Shown in pieces: positions 35,714-46,200 of a stretch of 64,000 nucleotides of DNA. The translations under genes were made by a program, and so were the position numbers. How positions within the stretch are numbered: the stretch's first letter is position 1; every line of letters starts with the position of its first letter. This DNA comes from JBKHYJ01 sp046565505 (GTDB lineage Bacteria; Acidobacteriota; Blastocatellia; UBA7656): positions 62,001 to 126,000 of the forward strand of contig JBKHYJ010000079.1 of assembly GCA_046565505.1 (NCBI GenBank), in the 5' to 3' direction. Under the pieces are notes generated by a model, which saw nothing but the letters and a program-made list of their open reading frames with translations, did not search any database and was not told the DNA's origin.

Positions 35714-37431
35714 TCGAGTCTCTCCAGGTCGCACCTGGGCTCGACGAGCACCGTTTTAAACGACGACAGTCGCACGAGGCCCGGCTTTGCTTTCGGCGGC
35801 TTAGAGACAAACTTCTTTTGCGTGTAATGGACGGCGGCCTTCCCCTCCTGCCTCGCCTGCGAATAAAATGCGGCCAGCTCGGCGGCCTCGACGATAGCCT
35901 TATGAGGCACCTCACCCCGGCCGGGGTTGCGGATAATCACATGTGAGCCGGGGTAGTCGGCCGCATGCATCCAGATGTCCTGCGATTTGGCGACGCGGAA
36001 TGTTATCTCGTCGTTCTCGCGGTCGTTCCGCCCTATCGCTACCTCGAACCCATCGGTGGTCTTGAATCTGCGGCCCGCACTCTTCCCGCCTCCGGCCCGT
36101 TCCGGCCTGCGCGTATCTCGCTGCGGGTGGGGGCCCGTTCTCCTGCCTAGCAAATCCTCGGCTGCCTGATGGGCTCTCGTGATTTGATCCGCAGTCGATC
36201 CTTCCGCGAGCGACGACAGCAGTTCTTTGAGCGGGCCGAGATTGCGCATAACTTCCTTTTTGCGGGCGGCGATTGCCGTGACAGCGCGGCGCGCTTTCTG
36301 GTAGCGGGCGAAATAGTCCGCGGCCGCTTCGAGCAGCGATTTCTTATCGCCTAATTCGATATCGATCTGTGGTTGATCCGGGTGGTAGTAGTCAATGACC
36401 CTCGCCTTCGACCCGGCCACTCTGGCCGTCGCGAGGTTCGCGTGAATCAGTTCTCCGCACCGTTTTAGCTTTTCAGGGTCCTCGAACCTGGCGAGGTCTT
36501 TTTCGATTGCGCCCAATGCCGACTCGATTTTTCTTACCTCCTGGGAGAGAAGTTGTCTGACGGAGTTGTAACTATCTCTGAGCGCCATCTGGCGGTCGCG
36601 TGTGCTGTAATATAGCCCGGCAGCTTCCGACAGCGTCGGGAACTGGAGCCGTAACATGCCCTCGGCTTGCGTAAGCTCTATGTGCGAAAGCAACAGGTCT
36701 GACTTGAGGTTAATGAGCTGCTGTCCCGCGCGTTCCAGGGGCAGTCGAGTGTATAGCAGCGGGACAGGCTCTTTTTGGAATAGATCATCGAGCAGCGAAC
36801 CGAAGGCCTCGCGCGCGCTCGTGTTTTTACAGCGGGCGATGAACTCGTTTCTGAGCTGAGGGCCGAATATGGATGACTGCCCGAAGAGCCTTTCGAGAGC
36901 CTCGGCCGGAGTCGTCGAATCATCCAGGCCCGTGTAAAGCTCGGCGAGACTTGAAGTCTGTGCGCGCCTGTGTGAAGGCGGCTCCGGCCGGGGAGTTACA
37001 CGGTCGGTCAGCGCAGCCAGGGTATGATGCTCGGAGTCATTGAGGTAGGCATTTGAAGTTCGCCCGGTGAGGGTAAGCACGAGTGAGCTTTTGGCATAAT
37101 CCCCGCCCGCGTCGAATTTCTCGAATTCCAATCGTACGACCCGGTCAAGCGGCTCCTTTGAGATGCCCAGGAGCTTCGCGCCGGCCACGTGCTTTCGCAG
37201 TAGAGCCGCAAAAGGATGGGCCGCTCCGTTGTCGGGGCCGGCCCGATCGGGGGTAGCCGAAATGTAGAGCGCAGGGCTATTACGGTCTAGCGATGCCAGC
37301 AATACCTGCGAACCGGGGAGCCGGAGGTCAATCGATAGAGTCGAGCCAGTGAGCAGTATTCTATCCACGGCTCGACCTGTCGTCTCTCTCTCTATCTCTC
37401 GGACGATTGCAGAGAGGTAGAAATTCTCCAT
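35710..37431 (-). CDS. NFACT-family protein, RqcH-like (ribosome quality control)
   Basis: Bacterial homologue of eukaryotic Rqc2/NEMF (also annotated FbpA/fibronectin-binding). RqcH binds split 50S subunits bearing stuck peptidyl-tRNA and recruits alanyl-tRNA to add C-terminal Ala tails. Domains: NFACT-N (about residues 1-250, starting MENFYLSAIVREIE), helix-hairpin and coiled coil (about 270-400), NFACT-R (about 450-560) with GFEVAIGRNDRENDEIT and the motif DIWMHAADYPGSHVII. The conserved DxWxH is intact. Length 573 is typical. The last four bases overlap the aroK 3' end on the opposite strand. Confidence 0.9.
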   Translation of the reverse strand: MENFYLSAIVREIERETTGRAVDRILLTGSTLSIDLRLPGSQVLLASLDRNSPALYISATPDRAGPDNGAAHPFAALLRKHVAGAKLLGISKEPLDRVVRLEFEKFDAGGDYAKSSLVLTLTGRTSNAYLNDSEHHTLAALTDRVTPRPEPPSHRRAQTSSLAELYTGLDDSTTPAEALERLFGQSSIFGPQLRNEFIARCKNTSAREAFGSLLDDLFQKEPVPLLYTRLPLERAGQQLINLKSDLLLSHIELTQAEGMLRLQFPTLSEAAGLYYSTRDRQMALRDSYNSVRQLLSQEVRKIESALGAIEKDLARFEDPEKLKRCGELIHANLATARVAGSKARVIDYYHPDQPQIDIELGDKKSLLEAAADYFARYQKARRAVTAIAARKKEVMRNLGPLKELLSSLAEGSTADQITRAHQAAEDLLGRRTGPHPQRDTRRPERAGGGKSAGRRFKTTDGFEVAIGRNDRENDEITFRVAKSQDIWMHAADYPGSHVIIRNPGRGEVPHKAIVEAAELAAFYSQARQEGKAAVHYTQKKFVSKPPKAKPGLVRLSSFKTVLVEPRCDLERLD

Positions 37432-37504
37432 AGAGCAATATTACTTCAAGAGGGTGAGCGAACAAATGACGGGCGGCTCCGGCAGGCTGAAGGGGACGGC
37501 TCTA

Positions 37505-37545
37505 ATAAATCAAAAGGCGATTGTTTTAATCGCCTTTTGATTTAT
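37505..37545. terminator. Perfect 18-bp hairpin, bidirectional terminator type
   Basis: Arms ATAAATCAAAAGGCGATT and its exact complement around a GTTTT loop. AT-rich outer stem supplies a U-run on both strands. It lies just after the RDD-protein gene and upstream of the RqcH gene, so it probably ends the former. Confidence 0.75.
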
Positions 37546-37576
37546 GACTGAAGCATCACCAGGCAGGTGAAAAAGA

Positions 37577-38884
37577 TCAAAAATCGTGGGCGACGAAAGT
37601 CCCTGCGATGATGTCTTGCCACCCTCTACGCTTGCCGTTGCCCGCCGCCCAGAGCAATCCCAGAAGAGCGGGCGCGGCAGCTACGAAGTAACCAGCCGTA
37701 CGAAGCAAGGCCCGCTGCGGGGAGGGGGCCCGTGAGGTTTGATTATCTAAGATGCGCGTGCCCGTAAACATCATGCCGAAGGTCTTGCCGCACAAGGATT
37801 GCGTCAAGGAAAGGTATAAGAATGCAACCAGCGCGACGACCCCGCCCATCGCTATGCGCGTGTGGATACTGGCGAGGCTGCCGTTAGTGATCATGATTAT
37901 CGCGAGGAATGGGGAGCAGCTCACAGCGATTGTGAGCAGGTCCACCATGTTCAGTACGAGGTGTGTTACGAGCGAAGGGCTATCATTTTTGGCGAACTCT
38001 TTGCTCAAGACCTGGTCTACCTTACGCACCTCTGCTTCGAGGTAATCCATTGGCTCTATCTCATCGAGCACTATGGTTTTAGGCGATTCGGTAGAATGGG
38101 TTGGCGCGGGCAGGGGTGAATCAAGAGGATCGGCTGCGGGCTTTAGCTCAGCCTTCTCTTCTACGGGCGGCGCGGGGGCGGCCGGCACGAACTCGACAGG
38201 CGCAGGTCTTTCTACAGGCGGCTGCGAAATCTCTGGCAAAGAAACAGTCTTCGGGGCCGGCCTCGGTTTCACCTCCGCGGCGGGTTCCAGGACTCTCGCC
38301 GTCGCCTCTTTGTCGAGAGCGAGCGAGGTTTTTGCGCCGGGCTGTGCGGAGCGCACCGGCTCGATCTTCGGCAATGCCGCGCGGCTCGCGTTCTCGCTCG
38401 CCTTGCGCACGCGCGTAAGCGCCGCCTCCACAATGGAATTATTGGCCCTGCCCGTCACGCGGGCGGACCGCTCGGGCTGATAGCTCGAACCCCTGTGCTC
38501 GAACTCGCCGCGGCCCGCCTCTGCGGCCAGCGTAGCGACCTCTCGGCCGGGCGCGGGCCGGACTTTTGACCGCGGCTCCTCCTGGCGGACAGTAACCGCC
38601 CCGCGCTCGAAATCATCCGACTCGGCGACATTCGCCGGGAGCGTTTCTGAATCCGGGCCGCCCCCGCGCTTTGCTTTGATGGCTCGGACTCGCTCGTTGA
38701 GTTCGACGCGCCAGGCCGGGAGCGAGGCTTCGGCCGGCTCGGATTGTGAAATTGCGCGGGTCTTCCGAGGGAACTCAATTAAACGGGAATCTGAGGATTT
38801 GGGACCCCGCCTGCTCGATAAACGGCAACGTGGGCATCGCGAAATAGTATTCGGATAATCGTGCCCGCAACCCTGACATTTCAT
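37577..38884 (-). CDS. Zinc-ribbon plus RDD-domain membrane protein
   Basis: N-terminal double zinc ribbon (CQGCGHDYP...CPRCRLSS), then a long charged, disordered Pro/Ala/Glu-rich linker (about residues 30-290), and a C-terminal RDD domain with about three or four membrane segments (LVLNMVDLLTIAVSCSPFLAIIMI, GVVALVAFLYLSLTQ, AAPALLGLLWAAG). The RDD motif region GKTFGMMFTGTRIL is intact. RDD proteins are implicated in ion or drug transport, but this variant is uncharacterised. The start at 38,884 is preferred over one 51 bases earlier because GAGGTG precedes it and the ribbon begins there. Confidence 0.75.
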   Translation of the reverse strand: MKCQGCGHDYPNTISRCPRCRLSSRRGPKSSDSRLIEFPRKTRAISQSEPAEASLPAWRVELNERVRAIKAKRGGGPDSETLPANVAESDDFERGAVTVRQEEPRSKVRPAPGREVATLAAEAGRGEFEHRGSSYQPERSARVTGRANNSIVEAALTRVRKASENASRAALPKIEPVRSAQPGAKTSLALDKEATARVLEPAAEVKPRPAPKTVSLPEISQPPVERPAPVEFVPAAPAPPVEEKAELKPAADPLDSPLPAPTHSTESPKTIVLDEIEPMDYLEAEVRKVDQVLSKEFAKNDSPSLVTHLVLNMVDLLTIAVSCSPFLAIIMITNGSLASIHTRIAMGGVVALVAFLYLSLTQSLCGKTFGMMFTGTRILDNQTSRAPSPQRALLRTAGYFVAAAPALLGLLWAAGNGKRRGWQDIIAGTFVAHDF

Positions 38885-39057
38885 TATGTACGCACCTCGA
38901 GAGCAATGGGGGCATCCTGGCGATTCGGGCGGCATACTACCAGAAATTTGACAGCAAGGTCAACCAAAATGTTGGGCTAAGCCCGGGTCGCCCCACTACA
39001 TATAGATTGGCGGGCCCCATGCAGCCTCGCCGATTGTCGGGCCGGGCGGGAAAAGAA

Positions 39058-39091
39058 AAGCGTGAACTCTGCGCCGGCAAAGTTCACGCTT
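39058..39091 (-). terminator. recA terminator
   Basis: 11-bp stem AAGCGTGAACT / AGTTCACGCTT; on the minus strand the RNA then reads CTTTTCTTTTCC. It lies 29 bp after the recA stop. Confidence 0.75.
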
Positions 39092-39119
39092 ATGACACAA
39101 AGAGAGAGTAAAGTAATGG

Positions 39120-40196
<1,077 letters not shown>

Positions 40197-40240
40197 TAAA
40201 TTGGTGCTTCCTTTCTATTTGGGGGTGAATTTAAAGATAA

Positions 40241-40246
40241 ATTATA
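40241..40246 (-). promoter_or_regulatory. Extended -10 element of the recA promoter
   Basis: On the minus strand the sequence reads TGGTATAAT, a perfect extended -10, about 45 bases upstream of the recA ATG. No convincing -35 element is seen at the usual spacing. Confidence 0.5.
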
Positions 40247-40333
40247 CCACACCATACGACCGCCTCCTAAAGCAATTATCCCCTCCCGAACTATGGGAAT
40301 TAGCCCCCAGTATCAGCCGCGAAAATAAAAAAA

Positions 40334-40357
40334 AGGCACCGGAATAAGCCGGTGCCT
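40334..40357 (-). terminator. Strong intrinsic terminator reading leftward
   Basis: GGCACCGG / CCGGTGCC stem with a six-base loop, followed on the minus strand by a run of eight T residues. It ends a minus-strand transcript coming from the 40.4-40.8 kb region, just upstream of the recA promoter. Confidence 0.8.
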
Positions 40358-40366
40358 CTTGGCCCC

Positions 40367-40723
40367 TCAGGTTGTAATTGGCAAGCATTGTTGGGTGGAT
40401 AATGCTTGAATTACCTGATGATACTGCAACGCTCGTTCCAAGGGCCTCGCCGCGATGAGCCGGAGTCTAAATGTAGGATAACTAAAGGCTTTTTCGGCCA
40501 TCGGCCTACTGCCGTAATGGCTCATCTCGTCTTTGAATGTCTCTCGATTGTCGATGCGTGAGACAAGAATTCCAACGCCGGCAGAGTCGCAGCCGCGGCG
40601 TGTGCGTCCGTGTAGTCTCCCTCCACGTAGTCTATGGATTTTTTCCGCCAATGACAGGGCATTTACTCCGAGGCAGGGACGGGGAAGCGCCTGAATACTA
40701 ATCGAACAAGAATGATGTATCAA
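40367..40723 (-). CDS. Possible short protein or ncRNA upstream of a terminator
   Basis: Open frame of 118 codons starting at TTG with no Shine-Dalgarno. It shows no recognised family; the C-terminal half (RPMAEKAFSYPTFRLRLIAARPLE) is compatible with a real protein and an inner ATG near 40,528 is possible. The strong terminator 10 bp after the stop shows that the minus strand is transcribed here. A non-coding RNA is an equal alternative. Confidence 0.3.
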   Translation of the reverse strand: MIHHSCSISIQALPRPCLGVNALSLAEKIHRLRGGRLHGRTRRGCDSAGVGILVSRIDNRETFKDEMSHYGSRPMAEKAFSYPTFRLRLIAARPLERALQYHQVIQALSTQQCLPITT

Positions 40724-41048
40724 AACAATTAGAGCAAGGTAGATTTACTCGCGCGTTCAATGAACCGAAGGCAGTAGCGGCAAGGGTCATTGAGGAATTG
40801 AGTTGTAAGGGGGCGGGCAACCAGTTGGCATATCACTTGCACAAATGCAGTGTGGAAAGAGCGGGCATCTGGCGGCGCTAAAAAGCAGCGGGGAGCCGGC
40901 CTAAAAAGTTGCGAAGTTCTTGAAACAAAGGTTAGGGAGTTGCGTTAAAGGGTTTGGATGTTGCGCTCCGTCGAACGAGGAAGGCGTGACATGAATTCTA
41001 AGGGTGTGAAAGTTTCAAATGGGTAGTCGATGGTAAGGGTGGAAGAAA
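40724..41048. other. Intergenic region with a sigma-54-type promoter
   Basis: No gene. A sigma-54 -24/-12 element (listed separately) lies in the middle; the remaining leader of about 200 bases before the next gene shows short repeated GTTGCG sequences and no clear hairpin. Confidence 0.5.
40825..40841 (+). promoter_or_regulatory. Sigma-54 (RpoN) -24/-12 promoter
   Basis: TTGGCATATCACTTGCA matches the RpoN pattern TGGCAC-N5-TTGCA with one change. GG and GC are spaced by exactly 10 bases. The predicted start lies about 200 bases upstream of the small gene at 41,049. I see no clear enhancer site for an activator in the window. Confidence 0.6.
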
Positions 41049-41426
41049 ATGGCTAAAAACATAAACACAAGAAGTCTACATTCAAGAAACAGAACGGCGA
41101 CCACGGGGCAGACCGGGCTTGATCCGAACGATCTTAAGAGCATAGTGCGTGACGGTCTAGTCTCAATGAATATGACAGAGCGAGAGGACTTCATACAGGC
41201 GCTTGAGGCAGAGATGCGGCGCGTTAACCTGAATATGCGCGCCTACCTCATACCCCTCGGCATACCTGGGCGAAGCCCCGAGGACCTGACCCCGACCGAG
41301 GTCGGACATTTAATCAGGTTCCTCAAGATCAATGTGCCACAGGCCATGTCTGCCGTGGAGCGCACGATGGCGCGTTACAATATCTTCGCAGAGAAGGCCG
41401 GCCACGGCGACCGGCTGGCCGCGTAA
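41049..41426 (+). CDS. Small conserved-looking protein, function unknown
   Basis: 125 residues, no signal peptide or membrane segment. A basic, disordered N-terminus (about 25 residues) is followed by helices (LKSIVRDGLVSMNMTEREDFIQALEAEM) and a C-terminal helical segment. GGTGGAAG precedes the ATG. It lies downstream of a sigma-54-type promoter, which hints at a regulated role, but I do not recognise the family. Confidence 0.6.
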   Translation: MAKNINTRSLHSRNRTATTGQTGLDPNDLKSIVRDGLVSMNMTEREDFIQALEAEMRRVNLNMRAYLIPLGIPGRSPEDLTPTEVGHLIRFLKINVPQAMSAVERTMARYNIFAEKAGHGDRLAA

Positions 41427-41736
41427 GTGCCCGGGCTTTTTCTGTGGAAAGACGGATGCCCGCCAGGTTGTTAGACAGCCGGGCGGGCATCCGTGTCATA
41501 GGCGGTCCCCTCCTACCTTCGTTACTCTCCTTACTTACTCGTCTCATCGCAAAGCTCTCCGAATAGTCCGAAATCGAGGCGGCACGTGGCTTTGTTGGCA
41601 CTCGGGTTGCAAAAGTCTGTATCGGGCAGGAAGTAGTGTATTCACTCAATGAAATCGGGGTCGTGGTGCGAATCCCTATGATTCCAATCGAGAACGCGGC
41701 TCAGCCGAAAAAACTGGTGAAAGAAAAGGGAGGGGT
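41427..41736. other. Intergenic, terminator hairpin and leader
   Basis: Contains the 12-bp GC-rich hairpin listed separately, then a leader ending in GGGAGGGGT just before the next ATG. No other feature is seen. Confidence 0.5.
41453..41493 (+). terminator. GC-rich 12-bp hairpin after the small gene
   Basis: CGGATGCCCGCC pairs exactly with GGCGGGCATCCG around a 17-base loop, 27 bp after the stop codon. No T-run follows, so it may be a stabilising 3' end rather than an intrinsic terminator. Confidence 0.5.
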
Positions 41737-43005
41737 ATGCTGCAAAAGGTAGATGTCCGGCCGAAGAGCCTGAATGATTACGAGTCCGTAGCCGGGGCGG
41801 ATGTAATTGAGCAGATCAGAGAGGCGGCAAAGCCGCTCAAAGGCGCGCGCGTCGTGCATATAAACGCGACGGCCTATGGCGGCGGGGTGGCGGAGATTCT
41901 ACAGACGCTCGTCCCGCTGATGAATGACGTCGGACTCGCCGCCGAGTGGCAGGTCATCGTGGGCGAGAATGAGTTCTTTGGCGTCACTAAATCGTTTCAC
42001 AATGCACTGCAAGGTCACTCGGTCGAGCTGACTGACGAAGTTCGAGATATTTTTCTCCGCAACAATGAGCTTAACGCTGGACTGTTTGAAGGCGAGTATG
42101 ATTTTGTCGTCGTGCATGACCCACAGCCTGCCGCGCTGTTGCGCTACCACGGGCGCGAAGGCGGCAAGCATTGGATATGGCGTTGTCATATAGACACTTC
42201 GACGCCTTACCTGCCCGTGCGCGATTTCCTCAAGCCCTACTTGCTGGAATACGACGCGGCGATCTACACGCTCGAAGAATACGTCGGGAGCGGGATGGCT
42301 TTCCCGAAGCTTTACCTGATACCGCCTTCTATTGATCCGCTGGCGGAGAAGAACAAGCCAATGGAATTGGAAGAGGCGCGCAGGGTGATCGCCCGATTCG
42401 GCCTGGATGTGAAGCGCCCGCTGCTCGTGCAGGTGTCGAGGTTTGACCCCTGGAAGGACCCGCTCGGCGTCATCGACGCTTATAAGATGGTGAAAAGCCA
42501 TGTGCCGGAGGTACAGCTCGCGCTCGTAGGTTCTATGGCGACCGACGACCCCGAAGGCATGGTCTACTACGCGAAGACGCTCAGAAGGTCGGGGGAAGAT
42601 TTCGATATACATGTCCTGTCAAACCTCGACGGAGTCCATAACAGAGAGATCAACGCCTTCCAGACGGCGGCCGATGTTGTCATTCAGAAGTCAACACGCG
42701 AGGGGTTCGGCCTTGTCGTGACCGAAGCGCTATGGAAAGGGAAGCCTGTGATAGGCGGTAAGGTGGGCGGCATTCCGCTTCAGGTCATCGACGGTGAAAC
42801 GGGGTTCCTGGTAACCGATGTAGAAGCGTGCGCGCGCGCGTGCCTCTTCTTGCTCCAGCACCCGAACAGGGCGCGCGCAATGGGTGAGACGGCCCGGGAG
42901 CATGTGAGGCGAAACTTCCTCTCGACCCGCCACCTTTTCGATTACTTGAAAATGTTTAACGAACTGGCGGGCAGCAAGGCGGAGCCCGCGACGACTAAGC
43001 CTTGA
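41737..43005 (+). CDS. TreT-like trehalose-forming glycosyltransferase (GT4)
   Basis: GT-B glycosyltransferase similar to trehalose glycosyltransferring synthase (ADP/UDP-glucose plus glucose to trehalose). The N-terminal domain has VVHINATAYGGGVAEIL and HDPQPAALL, with the WIWRCHIDTSTP segment typical of TreT. The C-terminal domain has VQVSRFDPWKDPLGVI and the nucleotide-sugar motif KSTREGFGLVVTEALWKGKPVIG. Length 422 aa is normal. GGGAGGGGT precedes the ATG. Other GT4 enzymes are possible, but the HIDTSTP segment favours TreT. Confidence 0.8.
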   Translation: MLQKVDVRPKSLNDYESVAGADVIEQIREAAKPLKGARVVHINATAYGGGVAEILQTLVPLMNDVGLAAEWQVIVGENEFFGVTKSFHNALQGHSVELTDEVRDIFLRNNELNAGLFEGEYDFVVVHDPQPAALLRYHGREGGKHWIWRCHIDTSTPYLPVRDFLKPYLLEYDAAIYTLEEYVGSGMAFPKLYLIPPSIDPLAEKNKPMELEEARRVIARFGLDVKRPLLVQVSRFDPWKDPLGVIDAYKMVKSHVPEVQLALVGSMATDDPEGMVYYAKTLRRSGEDFDIHVLSNLDGVHNREINAFQTAADVVIQKSTREGFGLVVTEALWKGKPVIGGKVGGIPLQVIDGETGFLVTDVEACARACLFLLQHPNRARAMGETAREHVRRNFLSTRHLFDYLKMFNELAGSKAEPATTKP

Positions 43006-43221
43006 GCCATTCCGGCCCGCAGCGGGCGCCCCGCCGGCCGTAATCTGTTCCTCGCGATTGGCCTGCGATGAGGGATTATCATTGTGCCCTTGGTGACGGG
43101 CGGCCGATGGCGCAACGCCGGCTGCGGGCGCGCCCGCGCGCTTTCTAAACTCGCCCCATCTACTGTAGAATTTTCGCGCCGATCGAGCAACGGGTCAGGA
43201 CCGCATGGCTCGGATTAATTG

Positions 43222-46200
43222 ATGAAAAAGAAGCTGCTGATTATCACAATCCTTTCGTACGCATCATTTTGCGCGCCCTTTGTTCAGGGGCAGCCGCAGG
43301 CTCGGTCCGGCGATGACAAGGCCGGCCTGCCCGGCAAAGCCCTCTCCCGCGCCCAGGAATTGAAAGCGCTAGCCCAATCGAAAGACTCTGACGCCAGGGT
43401 CAAGATCAGGCAGGCGCTTTCTGACGACAACTGGTACGTGCGCGGGGAGGCGGCTCGGGCCCTTGGGAGCCTGGGGGACAAATCATCTGCGCAAGATTTG
43501 TTAACTTTGATTGAGGACCGGAACTGGTTTGTGAGAGACGCCGCGCTCGAAGCGCTCGGCGCGATTAAGGCCCCGCCCGAGGCGGCAAGCGTTAATCAAC
43601 TGTTGGCTTCGCCCGACCCCTACCTGCGCGCCCGCGCGGCTGCGACAATCGGCTCGCTCAATTACACGCCTGCGATTGATGCGTTGATTAAAGCGCTAGG
43701 CGATGAAGACGAAAATGTACGGCGCACCGCCGCCGGCGCGCTCGGCCGGATGAAGGCGGCGAAGGCCGGGGCAGCGCTGATCGAGCTTCTAAAAGACGAG
43801 GACGCCGGCGTCCGAAGAGCCGCCGCCCGGTCGCTTGGCCTCATAGGGGATAAGCGAGCAGAGCAAGCGATTCTCGCGCTGAATAAGGAGCCCGGGGTTG
43901 ACATGTGGGAGTACTCGGCCGCGCTTTACCGCCTGGGCAATCGTAATTTTCTAGACAGCGTGACGGCCGCTCTCCAAAGTGATTATCCTGACGTGCGTTT
44001 CAGCGCCTTTGAGACGCTTCTAGAATTAGGCGACAGCCGCGCCCTGCCCGCCTTGTTGACGTTCGCCGGCGTTGCGGGCGAAAAGGGGAAGACTTCAAAG
44101 CTTACACCTGAAGAGTCATTTTCAACCCGGCTCTCGCTCGCGAGAGGGCTCGCAAATTTTCAAGGCGCGGAGGCGCGCGCGGCCTTGATGACGATGCTCG
44201 AAGACCCTGAGCCACAGGTGCGCGCCGCCTCAATCGCGTCGCTCGTCAAAGCGAGCAAGTCAGATTCAAAGGATGACGCGTCGCTTGCGGCAATCGTTGG
44301 CGTGCTGAGGAAGGAGAAATCGCCCCCGGTCATTTCTGCCGCGATGGATGGGCTCGCCTCATTCGATCACTCGCGGGTCGCGGACTTGTTATTGGGCCCG
44401 GGGCTATCAAACGGGAAGCTTAGCCCGGCGATGATTCAAGCCCTGGCCTCAGTAGACGTGACTGCGGACGCGCTGGTTTCTCAGTTGAAGGCCGGGGACC
44501 TTGCGACCCGCGCCCGCGCGGCCGAGCGGCTTTCGCTTCTGGGAGACAGCAAGGCGGTCGCGCCTTTGATTGAAGCGGTCAGTGCTGACAAGGAAGTTGA
44601 GGTTCGAGTGAAGGCGGCAGAGGCCCTCGGGACGCTCAAAGACCGGCGCGCAGTCGAAGCATTAGCTGCGGCGTCGGCTGCTTCTGAAAGGAATCTGAGG
44701 CTGGCGGCTGTCAACTCGCTCGGGTTGATCGCCGATCACACCTCCGCGGAGGCTCTATTCGCCGCCACGAAAGATGCCGACGCGGAAATCCGGGACGCGG
44801 CAATCCAGTCGCTCGCCGCCGTCGGTATTTCCGTCGAGAGGCTGTCGGCAGACGTTTCCAACCCCAACTGGCAAGTGCGCGCGGCCGCCCTCGGCACGTT
44901 CGCCCGGCTGGGCGACCGCAAGGCAACGCCGCTGATCGTCTCTGCCATGAGGGACAGCGATAGCAGGGTGCGGGTTGAGGCCGCGCGCGCGCTCGGCGAG
45001 CTTGCGGACCCGCGCGGCATCGACGCGCTGATAAAGTCTCTCGGCGACGCGACCGCGGAGGTGCGGGTTGAAGCGACCTTCGCGCTCGGCCGGTTGAAAG
45101 ACCCCGGCGCGCTTGCCCCGCTGACCACCTTGCTTGATGACAGAGACAGCCGCGTGAGCCTCGCGGCCGCCGAATCGCTCGCGCGAATGCAAGACCCGCG
45201 GGCCATTAACGTGCTCGTCGGGTCGCTTTCGCGGCCGGATTGGAGAGTCCGTGCGCGCGCCGCGCAGGTGCTCGCGCGCGTTTCGTCCGGCGGGCTGATA
45301 GATCAAGCGGTCGGCCCTCTTGCCATAGCCATCACTGATAAAGACCCTGTCGTTCGGTACTACGCCGGGGAGGCGCTAATCGGCATGGGGGCCAGGGCAG
45401 TCCCCTCGCTAATTGATATTCTAAACTCCAAACGCGAAAGTGACCGCGCGCGGGCTTCTCGCGTTCTCTGGAGAATCGGGGCGCCTGCCGTCGAATCTTT
45501 GATAGGAGTGGCGCAGGACAGGGAGGCCTCGCCCGAGGCGCGCGCGGCGGCTGCGCACGCGCTCGGGGTTATAGGGGACAGACGCGCGACCAGGAGCCTT
45601 ACGCTGTTGCTCAAGGACGAACGCTATTTTGTCCGGCAAGCGGCGGCGCACGCGATCGGACAGATGGGAGAAGGCGCGCTGGATCAGGTACTTGATTTTG
45701 CTAATTCATCCACCCCTGCTACCAGGGAATCCGCCATTGAAGCGCTCGGCAGCATAAGCTCAGACCGTGCGGTCGATAAGATCATTCAGGCTCTGGCGGA
45801 TTCAAACCCTTCGGTGAAGTCTGCCGCCGTAAGGGCTCTTGGGTACACAGGCAGCGAGAGGGCGGTCCCTCACCTGATTACACTGCTGCGGGACGAATCG
45901 AGCGCCTTGCGGTCCCAGGCCGCGCAATCACTTGGCCGCCTGGGCGCTGTTGCTCTGCCGGGCCTCGTCACCGCGCTGAGGGATAGCAGGCCATCTGTCC
46001 GCCAGCTTGCCGCCGAGGCGCTCGGCGACACAGGCATGAAGGAAGCGGTGGCCCCGCTCGTGGACCTGATAGGCGCGGACTTAACAGGCGCGCGCCCCGA
46101 AGCCATAGAGGCGCTGGGCAAGATCGGCGACCCGGCAGCCATAGAGCCGATACTGACCGCCATGCGCAATGGCTCCATGACTGTGAAAAAGAAAGCCGTG

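Noticed and set aside
44755..45306. Minus-strand frames across the HEAT-repeat gene
   Set aside because: Low-complexity antisense of the HEAT repeats, with no start sites.
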